NCBI GenBank assembly: GCA_902577515.1 | Contig: CACGZJ010000001.1 | Coordinates: forward strand, 1-64,000 | DNA from: an uncultured Bacteroidota bacterium | GTDB lineage: Bacteria > Bacteroidota > Bacteroidia > Flavobacteriales > Flavobacteriaceae | Direction: 5' to 3' | Length of the DNA stretch: 64,000 bases | Shown: positions 38,482 through 46,367 of the stretch, piece after piece | How positions within the stretch are numbered: position 1 is the first letter of the stretch | How the letters are laid out: each line of letters begins with the position of its first letter | Program-made: the position numbers and the translations under genes | Notes under the pieces: model-generated | The model's input: the letters and a program-made list of their open reading frames with translations, nothing else | Told to the model about the DNA's origin: nothing | Databases searched by the model: none

Positions 38482-39354
38482 ATGAAAGCATTTGTTTTTC
38501 CTGGTCAAGGATCACAGAAACCTGGAATGGGTAAAGAAATTTATGATAATATATCTGAGTCTAGAAATTTATTTAATAAATCAAATGACATTTTAGGATT
38601 TAATATGACCAACTTAATGTTTGAGGGAACACCTGAGGATCTTTTACAAACAAAAGTTACTCAACCAGCAATTTTCATTCATTCTGTGATATCTGCTCTA
38701 ACTTCAAAGGACTTTAAGCCTCAAGCTTGTGCAGGACATTCACTTGGTGAATTCTCTGCATTAGTATCATCTGAGGCATTAAGTTTTGAGGATGGATTAA
38801 AGTTAGTCTCAATTAGAGCAAATGCTATGCAAGAAGCTTGTCAAAAAACTAACGGAACAATGGCAGCAATTTTAGGGCTAGAAAATAAAATTGTTGAGGA
38901 TGTTTGTAATGAAATAGATGAAAATGTGAAACCTGCTAATTACAATTGTCCAGGTCAGCTGGTAATTTCGGGAGAATATAATGCAGTTGAAAAAGCTTGC
39001 CAAATTCTTAAAGAGAGAGGTGCAAAAAGAGCTTTAATACTTCCAGTTAGTGGTGCTTTTCATTCAGACCTTATGGAATCAGCCAAGAAAGAGCTCAAAG
39101 ACGGAATTGATAAGTCTGAATTTAGAAAGCCAATTTGTAAAATCTATCAAAACTTTAGTGCTAAGCCAGTAACAGACCCTGAAATAATTAAAATGAATCT
39201 ATTAAGTCAATTAACAGGAGCCGTACTCTGGAGTCAGAGTGTAAATGAAATGGTAAACGACGGAATTAATGAATTTGTTGAGGTTGGGCCGGGTAATACT
39301 CTTCAAGGTTTAATAAGAAAAATCAATCCTGAAGTATTAGTCTCAAAGATTTAG
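38482..39354 (+). CDS. fabD: Malonyl-CoA:ACP transacylase FabD
   Basis: FabD loads malonate onto ACP for fatty acid synthesis. The 290-residue protein has F-P-G-Q-G-S-Q at 6-12, the catalytic Ser87 in G-H-S-L-G-E, and His194 in G-A-F-H-S-D-L-M. The C-terminal E-V-G-P-G-N-T-L segment is as expected. It is the last gene of the operon and converges with the amidohydrolase by a 4-bp stop overlap. Confidence 0.96.
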   Translation: MKAFVFPGQGSQKPGMGKEIYDNISESRNLFNKSNDILGFNMTNLMFEGTPEDLLQTKVTQPAIFIHSVISALTSKDFKPQACAGHSLGEFSALVSSEALSFEDGLKLVSIRANAMQEACQKTNGTMAAILGLENKIVEDVCNEIDENVKPANYNCPGQLVISGEYNAVEKACQILKERGAKRALILPVSGAFHSDLMESAKKELKDGIDKSEFRKPICKIYQNFSAKPVTDPEIIKMNLLSQLTGAVLWSQSVNEMVNDGINEFVEVGPGNTLQGLIRKINPEVLVSKI

Positions 39355-40622
39355 TTTTTATAAACTTTACCGTCTTTCATAACAAAAATTACATTTTCTA
39401 AAGTAGCAATATTTTCTAGCGGACTTTCATCAACTGCAATAATATCAGCATAAAATCCCTCCTTTAATTGACCTAAAAGGTTTTCCATATTCAATAGTTT
39501 AGCGTTTGTTATTGTTGCAGAGTTTAAGGAATATTCAGCTGGAATTCCAATTTCTTTCATGTATACAAATTCTCCAGCATTATCTCCATGAGGAAAAACA
39601 CCTGCATCAGTTCCAAAGGCAATTGGAACGCCCATTTTATAGGCTTTTTTTGTGGTAGCTTTATTCTGAACTCCTACTTCAAGGGCTTTAGGTATTATTA
39701 TTTCCGGATAATAACCAGGAATTTTAGCCATTTTAGCTACATGTTCACCAGCACTTATAGTCGGTACTAAATAAGTTTGTTTTTCTTTCATAAGTTTCAT
39801 TGTTCTATCTGCCATAATTGATCCATGTTCAATAGTAGTAACACCTGCATTTACAGCTCTAAACATACCTTCATCTCCATGAGCATGAGCTGCGACATGC
39901 ATACCATAGTCATCTGCGGTTTTAACAATTTCTCTTATTACTTCTTCAGTAAATTGAGGGTTTTGTCCATTTTTAGCTAAACTCATTACTCCACCTGTTG
40001 CAGTAATTTTAATTAAATCAGCACCATTCTTATATCTATATCTGACAGCTTTTCTGGCATCAACAATTGAGTTTACAACTCCCTGCTCAGGACCTGGATC
40101 ATTAACAAGATCTTCTCTAAAACCATTTGTCCTATCGCCATGACCACCGGTAGTAGCAATTGTTTTTCCAGAAGTAAAAATTCTGGGGCCTGGAATAACA
40201 CCATTATTAATCGCATTTCTTAATGAGATATTTACACCAGAACCTCCAACATCTCTGACTGTTGTAAAGCCTGACATAAGAGTCTTCTTGGCAATAACAG
40301 AGGATTTGAAAGCTACATCTGCCTTATTGTCTTGAAATCTTCTTACATACCTATCTTGACCACCTGATTGACTCTCCATATGAACATGGAAATCAATCAA
40401 CCCTGGCAATACAACTTTAGATTTTAAATCATAAATCTTTATATCATCTTCACTTGCTTCTTTATATCCATTTTCTATTGATTTGATTTTATTATCTGAA
40501 ATTATAATAGTTTTTTCTGAACTTAATTTTCCGGATTCAGTATCATAAATTTGTCCAGCATGTATATAAATGTCTTGTGCTGAAACTGTCAATACAGATA
40601 GAAGTAAAAGTATTATTCTCAT
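39351..40622 (-). CDS. Secreted amidohydrolase (imidazolonepropionase/prolidase-like)
   Basis: This 423-residue member of the amidohydrolase superfamily has an N-terminal signal peptide (about 1-16, ending S-A-Q). The metal-site motifs are D-F-H-V-H (His79, His81), A-T-G-G-V, H-A-H-G (an HxH pair), an E-H-G-S segment and F-G-T-D-A-G with the catalytic Asp. The layout resembles the periplasmic Xaa-Pro dipeptidase-like amidohydrolases of marine bacteria. Substrate is unknown, and peptide or cyclic amide hydrolysis is an inference. It is a single gene. Confidence 0.82.
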   Translation of the reverse strand: MRIILLLLSVLTVSAQDIYIHAGQIYDTESGKLSSEKTIIISDNKIKSIENGYKEASEDDIKIYDLKSKVVLPGLIDFHVHMESQSGGQDRYVRRFQDNKADVAFKSSVIAKKTLMSGFTTVRDVGGSGVNISLRNAINNGVIPGPRIFTSGKTIATTGGHGDRTNGFREDLVNDPGPEQGVVNSIVDARKAVRYRYKNGADLIKITATGGVMSLAKNGQNPQFTEEVIREIVKTADDYGMHVAAHAHGDEGMFRAVNAGVTTIEHGSIMADRTMKLMKEKQTYLVPTISAGEHVAKMAKIPGYYPEIIIPKALEVGVQNKATTKKAYKMGVPIAFGTDAGVFPHGDNAGEFVYMKEIGIPAEYSLNSATITNAKLLNMENLLGQLKEGFYADIIAVDESPLENIATLENVIFVMKDGKVYKN

Positions 40623-40657
40623 GTTTAGTTTTTTACTAAATTAAAAGAAATGGATAA

Positions 40658-41788
40658 TTATTCAAAAAAACTAGAAACAGTATCTGTGATATAAGTTATT
40701 TGTCTCTTTGAAAGCTCTGTATGCATAGGTAATGAAATCACCTCATTTTTTACTTGATTAGTAACTGGAAAGTCATTGTTAGACATAAACTCTTGTTTAT
40801 ATGCCTTTTGCTCATGGAATCCAAGGGGATAATATATACCGAATGGAATACTATTTTTTGAAAGATGTTCAGCCAATTTATCTCTCATTCCATTTTTAAC
40901 CTTTAAGGTGTATTGATGATAAACATGAGTGTCAAGGTCAGATTCAACAAATGGTGTCTCAAGAAGCTCAATATTGTCAAACTTTTCATTATATAATCTA
41001 GCAGATTCCTGTCTGCTATTATTGTATTTATTAAGATACTTAAGCTTTACATTTAAAATTGCAGCTTGAATAGAATCAAGTCTAGAGTTTACACCAATCT
41101 CATCATGATAATATCTTTCATACATACCATGATTAACCAATCCTCTTATCTTATATGCTAGATTATCTGAGTTTGTCATTATGGCACCTCCATCACCGTA
41201 ACAACCTAAATTCTTTGAAGGAAAAAAAGATGTAGTAGAAATATCTCCAATAGTACCAGCCATCTGTTTTTCAGAGCTTGAAAATTTATACTTTGAACCT
41301 AGAGCTTGAGCATTATCCTCAATAACAAATAAATTATGTTTATTAGCTATTTCAAGTATTTCTTCCATATTACATGTTTGTCCAAATAGGTGAACTGGAA
41401 TAATAGCTTTTGTCTTGTTACTAATTTTATCTTTAATTAAGGTAGGATTTATATTAAAGGTCTTTGGATCAATATCTACAACAACAGGCTTTAATCCAAG
41501 AAGAAGAATTACTTCTATAGTTGACGCAAATGAGAAATTTGTTGTGATAACCTCATCTCCTTTATTTAATTCAAGAGACATTAATGCAACCTGAAGAGCA
41601 TCAGTACCATTAGCACATGGGATTACATGCCTAATACCTAAAAATTTCTGTAAATTATCCTGAAATTCTTTAACTGAGGGACCGTTTATAAAAGATGATG
41701 ATTTAATTACTTTTTTAATCTCTCTATTAACCTGCCATCTAATTTTTCTATATTGACCGTTAAGGTCAACCATATTAATTTTTTTCAT
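40658..41788 (-). CDS. DegT/DnrJ/EryC1/StrS family sugar aminotransferase
   Basis: This PLP enzyme of the sugar aminotransferase type adds an amino group to nucleotide-linked keto sugars for surface glycans. Landmarks are N-G-P-S-V-K-E-F near the start, C-A-N-G-T-D-A-L-Q-V-A-L, P-V-H-L-F-G-Q, E-D-N-A-Q-A-L-G and the PLP Lys in F-F-P-S-K-N-L-G-C-Y-G-D-G-G. I use the ATG at 41788 (MKKINMVDL). An upstream TTG at 41797 is in frame but lies inside a consensus -7 box. It is divergent from kdtA, which also serves the envelope. Confidence 0.9.
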   Translation of the reverse strand: MKKINMVDLNGQYRKIRWQVNREIKKVIKSSSFINGPSVKEFQDNLQKFLGIRHVIPCANGTDALQVALMSLELNKGDEVITTNFSFASTIEVILLLGLKPVVVDIDPKTFNINPTLIKDKISNKTKAIIPVHLFGQTCNMEEILEIANKHNLFVIEDNAQALGSKYKFSSSEKQMAGTIGDISTTSFFPSKNLGCYGDGGAIMTNSDNLAYKIRGLVNHGMYERYYHDEIGVNSRLDSIQAAILNVKLKYLNKYNNSRQESARLYNEKFDNIELLETPFVESDLDTHVYHQYTLKVKNGMRDKLAEHLSKNSIPFGIYYPLGFHEQKAYKQEFMSNNDFPVTNQVKNEVISLPMHTELSKRQITYITDTVSSFFE

Positions 41789-41794
41789 CGAAAA

Positions 41795-41802
41795 CAAAAT
41801 TA
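41795..41802 (-). promoter_or_regulatory. -7 element for the sugar aminotransferase gene
   Basis: TAATTTTG on the minus strand, ending six bases before the ATG at 41788. No TTTG is seen at -33. The short distance predicts a leaderless or nearly leaderless mRNA. Confidence 0.5.
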
Positions 41803-41808
41803 AAAAAG

Positions 41809-41816
41809 TATTTTTG
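41809..41816 (+). promoter_or_regulatory. -7 element for kdtA
   Basis: TATTTTTG on the plus strand, 13 nt before the kdtA GTG. It sits 6 bp from the oppositely directed -7 box of the aminotransferase gene, so the two polymerase footprints would overlap. Confidence 0.45.
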
Positions 41817-41829
41817 GAAAAAGGAACTG

Positions 41830-43065
41830 GTGAAAATTATTTATGAAATATTTGTCATTACTATTAATGCTTTGAGCATACCATTTAGATTATTTTCAAA
41901 AAAAATAGATCTATTTCACAAAGGTAGAAAAGATACCTTTAAAATTTTAAAAAAAGAGATTAATCCCAATGAAAAAAATATTTGGTTTCATGTATCATCA
42001 CTGGGAGAATTTGAAATTGCCAGACCAATAATTGAAGAATTAAAAATAAAAGTCAATAACTTAAAAATTCTTGTAACATTTTTCTCACCGTCTGGCTATG
42101 AAAATGTTAAAAATTATAAGTACGCGGATTCTATTACTTATTTACCAGTTGATTCGTCAAATAATTCTAAAAAGTTTATTAAATACGTGAATCCTAAAGT
42201 TGCAGTAATTATCAAAAATGATTTATGGCCTAATTTTATATATGAATTAAAAGAAAATAACTCAATTATTTATTCAGTTTCTTCAAAGTTTAAGCAGTCA
42301 AATTTTCATTTTGGAATTTTTGGTAAATGGTTTTTAAATAGACTAAAAATGATCGACTATTTTTTTGTTCAAGACAATAACTCAAAATCAATACTTAGTA
42401 AGTACTCCATCCAAAATGTAGTTAAATCAGGCGATTCAAGATTTACATCTGTAATTAAAACACTAAATGAAAATAAAAGAATCGATAGCATTGAAAAGTT
42501 TATTGATAATAATAAATGTTTTATTGCTGGAAGTGTATGGAGTAGAGATATAAAAATTATAAAAGAATCTATAATAAACAGTAATATTAAGTCTATTATT
42601 GCACCTCACGAAGTATCCCAAAAACAAATAAATGAGTTAGAGAATATTTTTGAAAATTCTTGTGTCAAACTATCATGCCTTCAAAAAGAAGAAGACTTTC
42701 AAAAAAAGATATTAATTGTTGACTCAATTGGTCAACTTAGATACATGTACAAATATGCAAACTTTTGTTATGTAGGAGGAGGTTTTTCAAAAAATAGCCT
42801 TCATAATATTCTTGAGCCTTCAGTTTTTTCATGTCCAGTTATAATAGGAAATTTATATCATGGATTTCAAGAGGCTGAAGATTTAATAGTTTTGGGCGGT
42901 GTATTATCAATCAAAAATTCTGTTGAATTTTCACAAGTATTTAGTGAGATGTGTCTTAGAGAAGAAAAAGAAAAAAAATTAGGTGAAATCAATTCAAACT
43001 ATGTATACGAAAATGAAAAAAACAACAGAAAAGTTATTAATTCATTAATAAAAACTTTACAATAA
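41830..43065 (+). CDS. kdtA: 3-deoxy-D-manno-octulosonic acid transferase (WaaA/KdtA)
   Basis: KdtA transfers Kdo to lipid A precursors at the inner membrane. The 411-residue protein has an N-terminal membrane anchor (about 4-20), W-F-H-V-S-S-L-G-E-F-E (the family acceptor motif, usually H-A-x-S-x-G-E), the N-D-L-W-P-N segment and the C-terminal nucleotide-sugar motif Y-V-G-G-G-F-S-K-N-S-L-H-N-I-L-E-P. The start is GTG, preceded by GGAA. With lpxK at 51140-52156 it shows that the cell makes a Kdo-containing lipid A. Confidence 0.92.
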   Translation: MKIIYEIFVITINALSIPFRLFSKKIDLFHKGRKDTFKILKKEINPNEKNIWFHVSSLGEFEIARPIIEELKIKVNNLKILVTFFSPSGYENVKNYKYADSITYLPVDSSNNSKKFIKYVNPKVAVIIKNDLWPNFIYELKENNSIIYSVSSKFKQSNFHFGIFGKWFLNRLKMIDYFFVQDNNSKSILSKYSIQNVVKSGDSRFTSVIKTLNENKRIDSIEKFIDNNKCFIAGSVWSRDIKIIKESIINSNIKSIIAPHEVSQKQINELENIFENSCVKLSCLQKEEDFQKKILIVDSIGQLRYMYKYANFCYVGGGFSKNSLHNILEPSVFSCPVIIGNLYHGFQEAEDLIVLGGVLSIKNSVEFSQVFSEMCLREEKEKKLGEINSNYVYENEKNNRKVINSLIKTLQ

Positions 43066-43080
43066 TCTCCTTTATAAATT

Positions 43081-43088
43081 TATATTTG
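43081..43088 (+). promoter_or_regulatory. -7 element for the alkaline phosphatase gene
   Basis: TATATTTG, ending five bases before an ATG at 43093. That ATG begins a signal peptide which is one base out of frame with the phosphatase. No convincing -33 box. Confidence 0.55.
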
Positions 43089-43092
43089 CCAT

Positions 43093-43177
43093 ATGATTAA
43101 AAAAAAACCTTTTTCTTTTAATTACTTTATGTTGTTTTACAGTACAAAGTCAAAACTCAAAAAAACCAAATATTATA
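43093..43177 (+). other. Out-of-frame signal-peptide start of the alkaline phosphatase (A9 tract)
   Basis: From the ATG at 43093 the sequence reads ATG ATT followed by nine A residues. Read in the phosphatase frame, the region after the A run encodes KKNLFLLITLCCFTVQSQ, a clear signal peptide, then NSKKPNIIMMIGDG. The ATG joins that frame only if the run has eight (or eleven) A residues. As written, the gene has a +1 shift at the homopolymer. In the phosphatase frame an upstream TGA at 43094 closes the frame, and there is no ATG before 43178. Confidence 0.75.
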
Positions 43178-44146
43178 ATGATGATTGGAGATGGCATGGG
43201 ACTTTCCCAAATTTCATCTGGAATGTACTCTAATAATAATTATACTTCTTTGGAGAGATCCAAATATGTTGGATTGATTAAGACTCATTCATCCAACAGA
43301 TTAATTACTGATTCCGCTGCAGCTGGAACTGCAATGTCATCTGGTGTAAAAACAAAAAATACAGTAGTTGGAATGGATGAAAATTATAAACCTTTAAAAA
43401 ATATTCTGGAAATTTGCAAAGATTTAGGTTACTCAACTGGAATTGTAGTTACCTCTACAATAGTTCACGCAACTCCTGCGACATACTATTCAAAAGTTAA
43501 AAGTAGATATCAATATGAAGACATATCAAGCCAACTCGCTCAAAGTGATATAAATTTTTTTATTGGAGGCGGTGAAAGGTATTTTAATGATAGATCAGAT
43601 AATAGAAATTTACTTACTGAGATGGAAGACTATTTTTTTGCTACAAGTATAGAAACATACAAGAATAGTAAATCTGATAAAATTGGATATTTAACTAGTT
43701 ACGACGACCCTATAGAAAAACATAAAGGTAGAGAGCCATCTTTACCAAGCTTAGTTGAAGCTACAATTAAAAAGTTAGAAGATTTAGATAAGCCATTTTT
43801 TCTTCTTATCGAAGGGGCTCAGATAGATTGGGCGTCACATGATAATGATCCTAAGCACATGATAAGTGAAATGATTGAATTTGATAATACAATTAAAAAA
43901 GTTTTTGATTTTATCGAAAATGATGGCAATACTCTTGTTGTAATAACTGCTGATCATGAGACTGGAGGGGTTGCAATTACAGGTGGTGATTTATTGAAGT
44001 CCAAGGTTAAAAATAAATATGTATCTGGGAGTCATACTGCTACCATGGTTCCAGTTTTTAGCTCTGGATATAAGGCCCACAACTTTAAGGGTGTTTATGA
44101 TAATACTGAAATTTTTAATAAATTGTTTGAAATAGTTAATCAATGA
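43178..44146 (+). CDS. Alkaline phosphatase (PhoA superfamily), apparent 5' frameshift
   Basis: The enzyme releases phosphate from organic monoesters outside the cytoplasm. Conserved pieces are I-G-D-G-M-G (first metal Asp), T-D-S-A-A-A-G-T-A (nucleophile Ser), E-G-A-Q-I-D-W-A-S-H-D (metal ligands), A-D-H-E-T-G-G and the late S-G-S-H-T-A-T. The 322-residue reading frame given here starts at MMIGDG and lacks the signal peptide and first beta strand, so it is unlikely to be the natural start. The complete protein probably begins at 43093, across the A9 tract described separately. It overlaps the next gene by 4 bp. Confidence 0.85.
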   Translation: MMIGDGMGLSQISSGMYSNNNYTSLERSKYVGLIKTHSSNRLITDSAAAGTAMSSGVKTKNTVVGMDENYKPLKNILEICKDLGYSTGIVVTSTIVHATPATYYSKVKSRYQYEDISSQLAQSDINFFIGGGERYFNDRSDNRNLLTEMEDYFFATSIETYKNSKSDKIGYLTSYDDPIEKHKGREPSLPSLVEATIKKLEDLDKPFFLLIEGAQIDWASHDNDPKHMISEMIEFDNTIKKVFDFIENDGNTLVVITADHETGGVAITGGDLLKSKVKNKYVSGSHTATMVPVFSSGYKAHNFKGVYDNTEIFNKLFEIVNQ

Positions 44147-45756
44147 AAAAATTTCTATTCGCAATTATTTTTTTAGCTCTTTCTTGCACAAATAATACTT
44201 ATGATGTTGATGTTTTAATTACTGGTGGGACTATACATGATGGGTCAGGTAAAAAAGGTTTTATTGGAAATATTGCAGTTAAAAATGATACTGTTTTTTA
44301 TGTTGGTAAAAAACAGAATTTCATCGCAAAAGATACAATAGATGCCTCTAATAAAATTATTTCACCTGGTTTTGTAAATATGCTTAGTTGGGGATATAAT
44401 ACTTTAATGCAAGATGGAAGATCTCTTAGTGATCTAAAACAGGGTGTTACCCTTGAGGTTTTTGGAGAAGGTACATCTCCTGGTCCAAGAGGTTCTATAG
44501 AGAATAATAATTTTGTCGGATTTGGAGAAGCCATGGAAGAGCTTGAACAAAGTGGAGTTTCAACAAATATTGCCTCATATCTAGGCGCAGCAACAGTAAG
44601 AATTCAAGAAATTGGTTTTGCAAATAGAAAGGCTTCAGCAGACGAAATGGATTCAATGAAGAATATTGTAAGAATTGCTATGGAAGAAGGAGCAATGGGT
44701 ATCGGATCATCATTAATATATGCTCCTGGAGATTATGCTGATACAGACGAGTTAGTTGAATTATCAAAAATTGCATCATCTTATGGTGGTAGTTATATAT
44801 CTCACATGAGAAATGAAGATTCAAGAGTTTTAGAGGCAGTAGATGAATTGCTTGAGATTGCTGAAAGAGCAAATATACCCTCTCAGATATACCACCTTAA
44901 AGCTTCAAGAAAACCAAATTGGCATCTATTAGATTCAGTTATAGAAAAGGTTGAAAAAGCAAGAGAAAGTGGTCTAAAAATAACTGCAGATATGTATACA
45001 TATCCAGCATCATCAACTGGATTAACTGGAGTTATTCCTACCTGGGTTCAGGAAGGAGGAAGACAAGCATGGATTAAACGAATGAAGAGGCCAGATATAA
45101 GAGAAAGGCTTTTTAAGGATATAAGAAAAGAACTTTCAGAACAGCCACCTGAAGGTATTTTAATGGTAGGATTTAACAAACAGTCTATGTCTAATAAGTA
45201 TAGAGGGATGACCATTGCTGAAGCTGCAGAACTTAGAGGTGAGACTCCTGAAGAAGCAATTGTAAATCTTATAATTGAGGATGGAAGCAGAATACAATGT
45301 ATTTATTTTAGCATGTCAGAAGATAATGTGAGAAAAAAAATAACGCTTCCATGGGTTTCATTTGATTCAGATGCAGGTTCCTATTCAGATATATCAAAAG
45401 ATTTTATAACTCATCCAAGAGCTTTTGGAAGTTTTGCAAGAGTTTTAGGGAAATATGTTAGAGAGGAGAAATTAATTTCAATGGAAGAGGCAATTAGAAG
45501 ACTATCTGGATTTCCTTCTGATAATCTTGGAATTAAAAATAGAGGATATTTAAAGATTGGATATTTTGCAGATATTGTTGTTTTTGATCCTGATAAAATT
45601 CAGGATAAAGCAACGTTTGAAGATCCTTTGCAATTTGCTGAAGGTGTTGAACATGTTTTTGTAAATGGAATTCAAGTATTATCAAACGGAGATCATACCG
45701 GTAATTTCCCTGGAAGATTTGTTAAAGGTTCTGGATATAATCCTCCAACGGAATGA
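44143..45756 (+). CDS. D-aminoacylase-like amidohydrolase, lipoprotein
   Basis: This 537-residue member of the N-acyl-D-amino-acid deacylase group carries a lipoprotein signal (A-L-S-C, Cys15). It shows the amidohydrolase N-terminal sandwich (D-V-L-I-T-G-G-T-I-H-D-G-S-G), S-H-M-R-N-E-D (catalytic region), T-A-D-M-Y-T-Y-P, and F-D-S-D-A-G. The His-x-His usually following I-A-P-G-F-I-D appears as N-M-L (residues 79-81, after S-P-G-F-V), so one metal site may differ. Substrate is unknown. It is co-transcribed with the phosphatase and the two small membrane proteins behind it. Confidence 0.82.
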   Translation: MKKFLFAIIFLALSCTNNTYDVDVLITGGTIHDGSGKKGFIGNIAVKNDTVFYVGKKQNFIAKDTIDASNKIISPGFVNMLSWGYNTLMQDGRSLSDLKQGVTLEVFGEGTSPGPRGSIENNNFVGFGEAMEELEQSGVSTNIASYLGAATVRIQEIGFANRKASADEMDSMKNIVRIAMEEGAMGIGSSLIYAPGDYADTDELVELSKIASSYGGSYISHMRNEDSRVLEAVDELLEIAERANIPSQIYHLKASRKPNWHLLDSVIEKVEKARESGLKITADMYTYPASSTGLTGVIPTWVQEGGRQAWIKRMKRPDIRERLFKDIRKELSEQPPEGILMVGFNKQSMSNKYRGMTIAEAAELRGETPEEAIVNLIIEDGSRIQCIYFSMSEDNVRKKITLPWVSFDSDAGSYSDISKDFITHPRAFGSFARVLGKYVREEKLISMEEAIRRLSGFPSDNLGIKNRGYLKIGYFADIVVFDPDKIQDKATFEDPLQFAEGVEHVFVNGIQVLSNGDHTGNFPGRFVKGSGYNPPTE

Positions 45757-45992
45757 TAAATAAGCTTTTTAATTCCGACAAGTATATTAGAATTAATCTT
45801 ACAATAATTGCATCAAGTATTTTTCTTGTTTGTTTATTTGCATTATCGATGATTTCATATGCATTGATTTCTGATATTTATTATGATGATAGTGTGATAA
45901 GCCCAACTGAAAAGCATAGAATTCAGCACCAAGAAGAAGCTGAAAAGCTTGACGAAATAATTGAACTCTTAAAAGAAATTCAAGAATTATGA
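45753..45992 (+). CDS. Small membrane protein, first of a tandem pair
   Basis: I do not recognise this 79-residue protein. It has one hydrophobic segment (about 14-41) and a charged C-terminal amphipathic helix (E-E-A-E-K-L-D-E-I-I-E-L-L-K-E-I). It overlaps the aminoacylase stop by 4 bp. The layout and the helix (K-L-D-E-I-I) resemble the next gene (M-D-K-I-I-N-E-L), which suggests an old tandem duplication. Confidence 0.6.
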   Translation: MINKLFNSDKYIRINLTIIASSIFLVCLFALSMISYALISDIYYDDSVISPTEKHRIQHQEEAEKLDEIIELLKEIQEL

Positions 45993-46276
45993 ATTTGATT
46001 AAATTCTATAAATCAAAAAACTACATAAAAATTATACTAACATTTATCTCTATTATTGCAAGTATTTTTACTATTTCAATTATTACAATATTTAGCCTTG
46101 GAATATTTATTTTTGGACCATTAGAAGAGATTGAACAAGAAACATATAGAAAAGAGAATCATTATCTATCTCATGAGCATCAGATGGATCAAATGGATAA
46201 GATAATAAATGAGTTAAATAGAATTAAAGAAGATAAAAAAGTGCGGGTGAAGGGACTCGAACCCCCATGCTGTTAG
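45989..46276 (+). CDS. Small membrane protein, second of a tandem pair, 3' end inside tRNA gene
   Basis: This 95-residue product is not recognised. It has a strongly hydrophobic region (about 12-43), then a His/Glu-rich amphipathic helix ending M-D-K-I-I-N-E-L-N-R-I-K-E. The last 11-12 residues, V-R-V-K-G-L-E-P-P-C-C, are encoded by the reverse complement of the tRNA-Leu gene, so the stop codon lies in the tRNA. The body is likely real because of the 4-bp overlap with its paralogue. The tail is probably incidental. Confidence 0.5.
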   Translation: MNLIKFYKSKNYIKIILTFISIIASIFTISIITIFSLGIFIFGPLEEIEQETYRKENHYLSHEHQMDQMDKIINELNRIKEDKKVRVKGLEPPCC

Positions 46277-46323
46277 GCACTAGATCCTAAGTCTAGCGTG
46301 TCTACCAATTTCACCACACCCGC
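46242..46323 (-). tRNA. tRNA-Leu (anticodon UAG)
   Basis: The 82-nt gene has a perfect 7-bp acceptor stem (GCGGGTG with CACCCGC), discriminator A, and a D arm with GGTAGACAC. The anticodon stem GCTAGA/TCTAG carries the loop CTTAGGA giving anticodon TAG, then a short class II variable arm (TGCCTAACAGCA region), and a T arm with GTTCGAGTC. CCA is not encoded; a T-run follows. It reads CUN leucine codons. Confidence 0.95.
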
Positions 46324-46333
46324 AAAAGGAGAA

Positions 46334-46341
46334 CAAATATA
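46334..46341 (-). promoter_or_regulatory. -7 element for tRNA-Leu
   Basis: TATATTTG on the minus strand, ending 10 nt before the tRNA 5' end, which would require almost no 5' trimming. No clear -33 TTTG. Confidence 0.55.
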
Positions 46342-46367
46342 AATAAGTTTTTAAATATAAATTAACT

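Noticed and set aside
46240-46276. Functional C-terminal Cys-Cys motif on the second small protein
   Set aside because: The V-R-V-K-G-L-E-P-P-C-C tail is the antisense of tRNA-Leu, a familiar chance product of reading through a tRNA, so no function is assigned.
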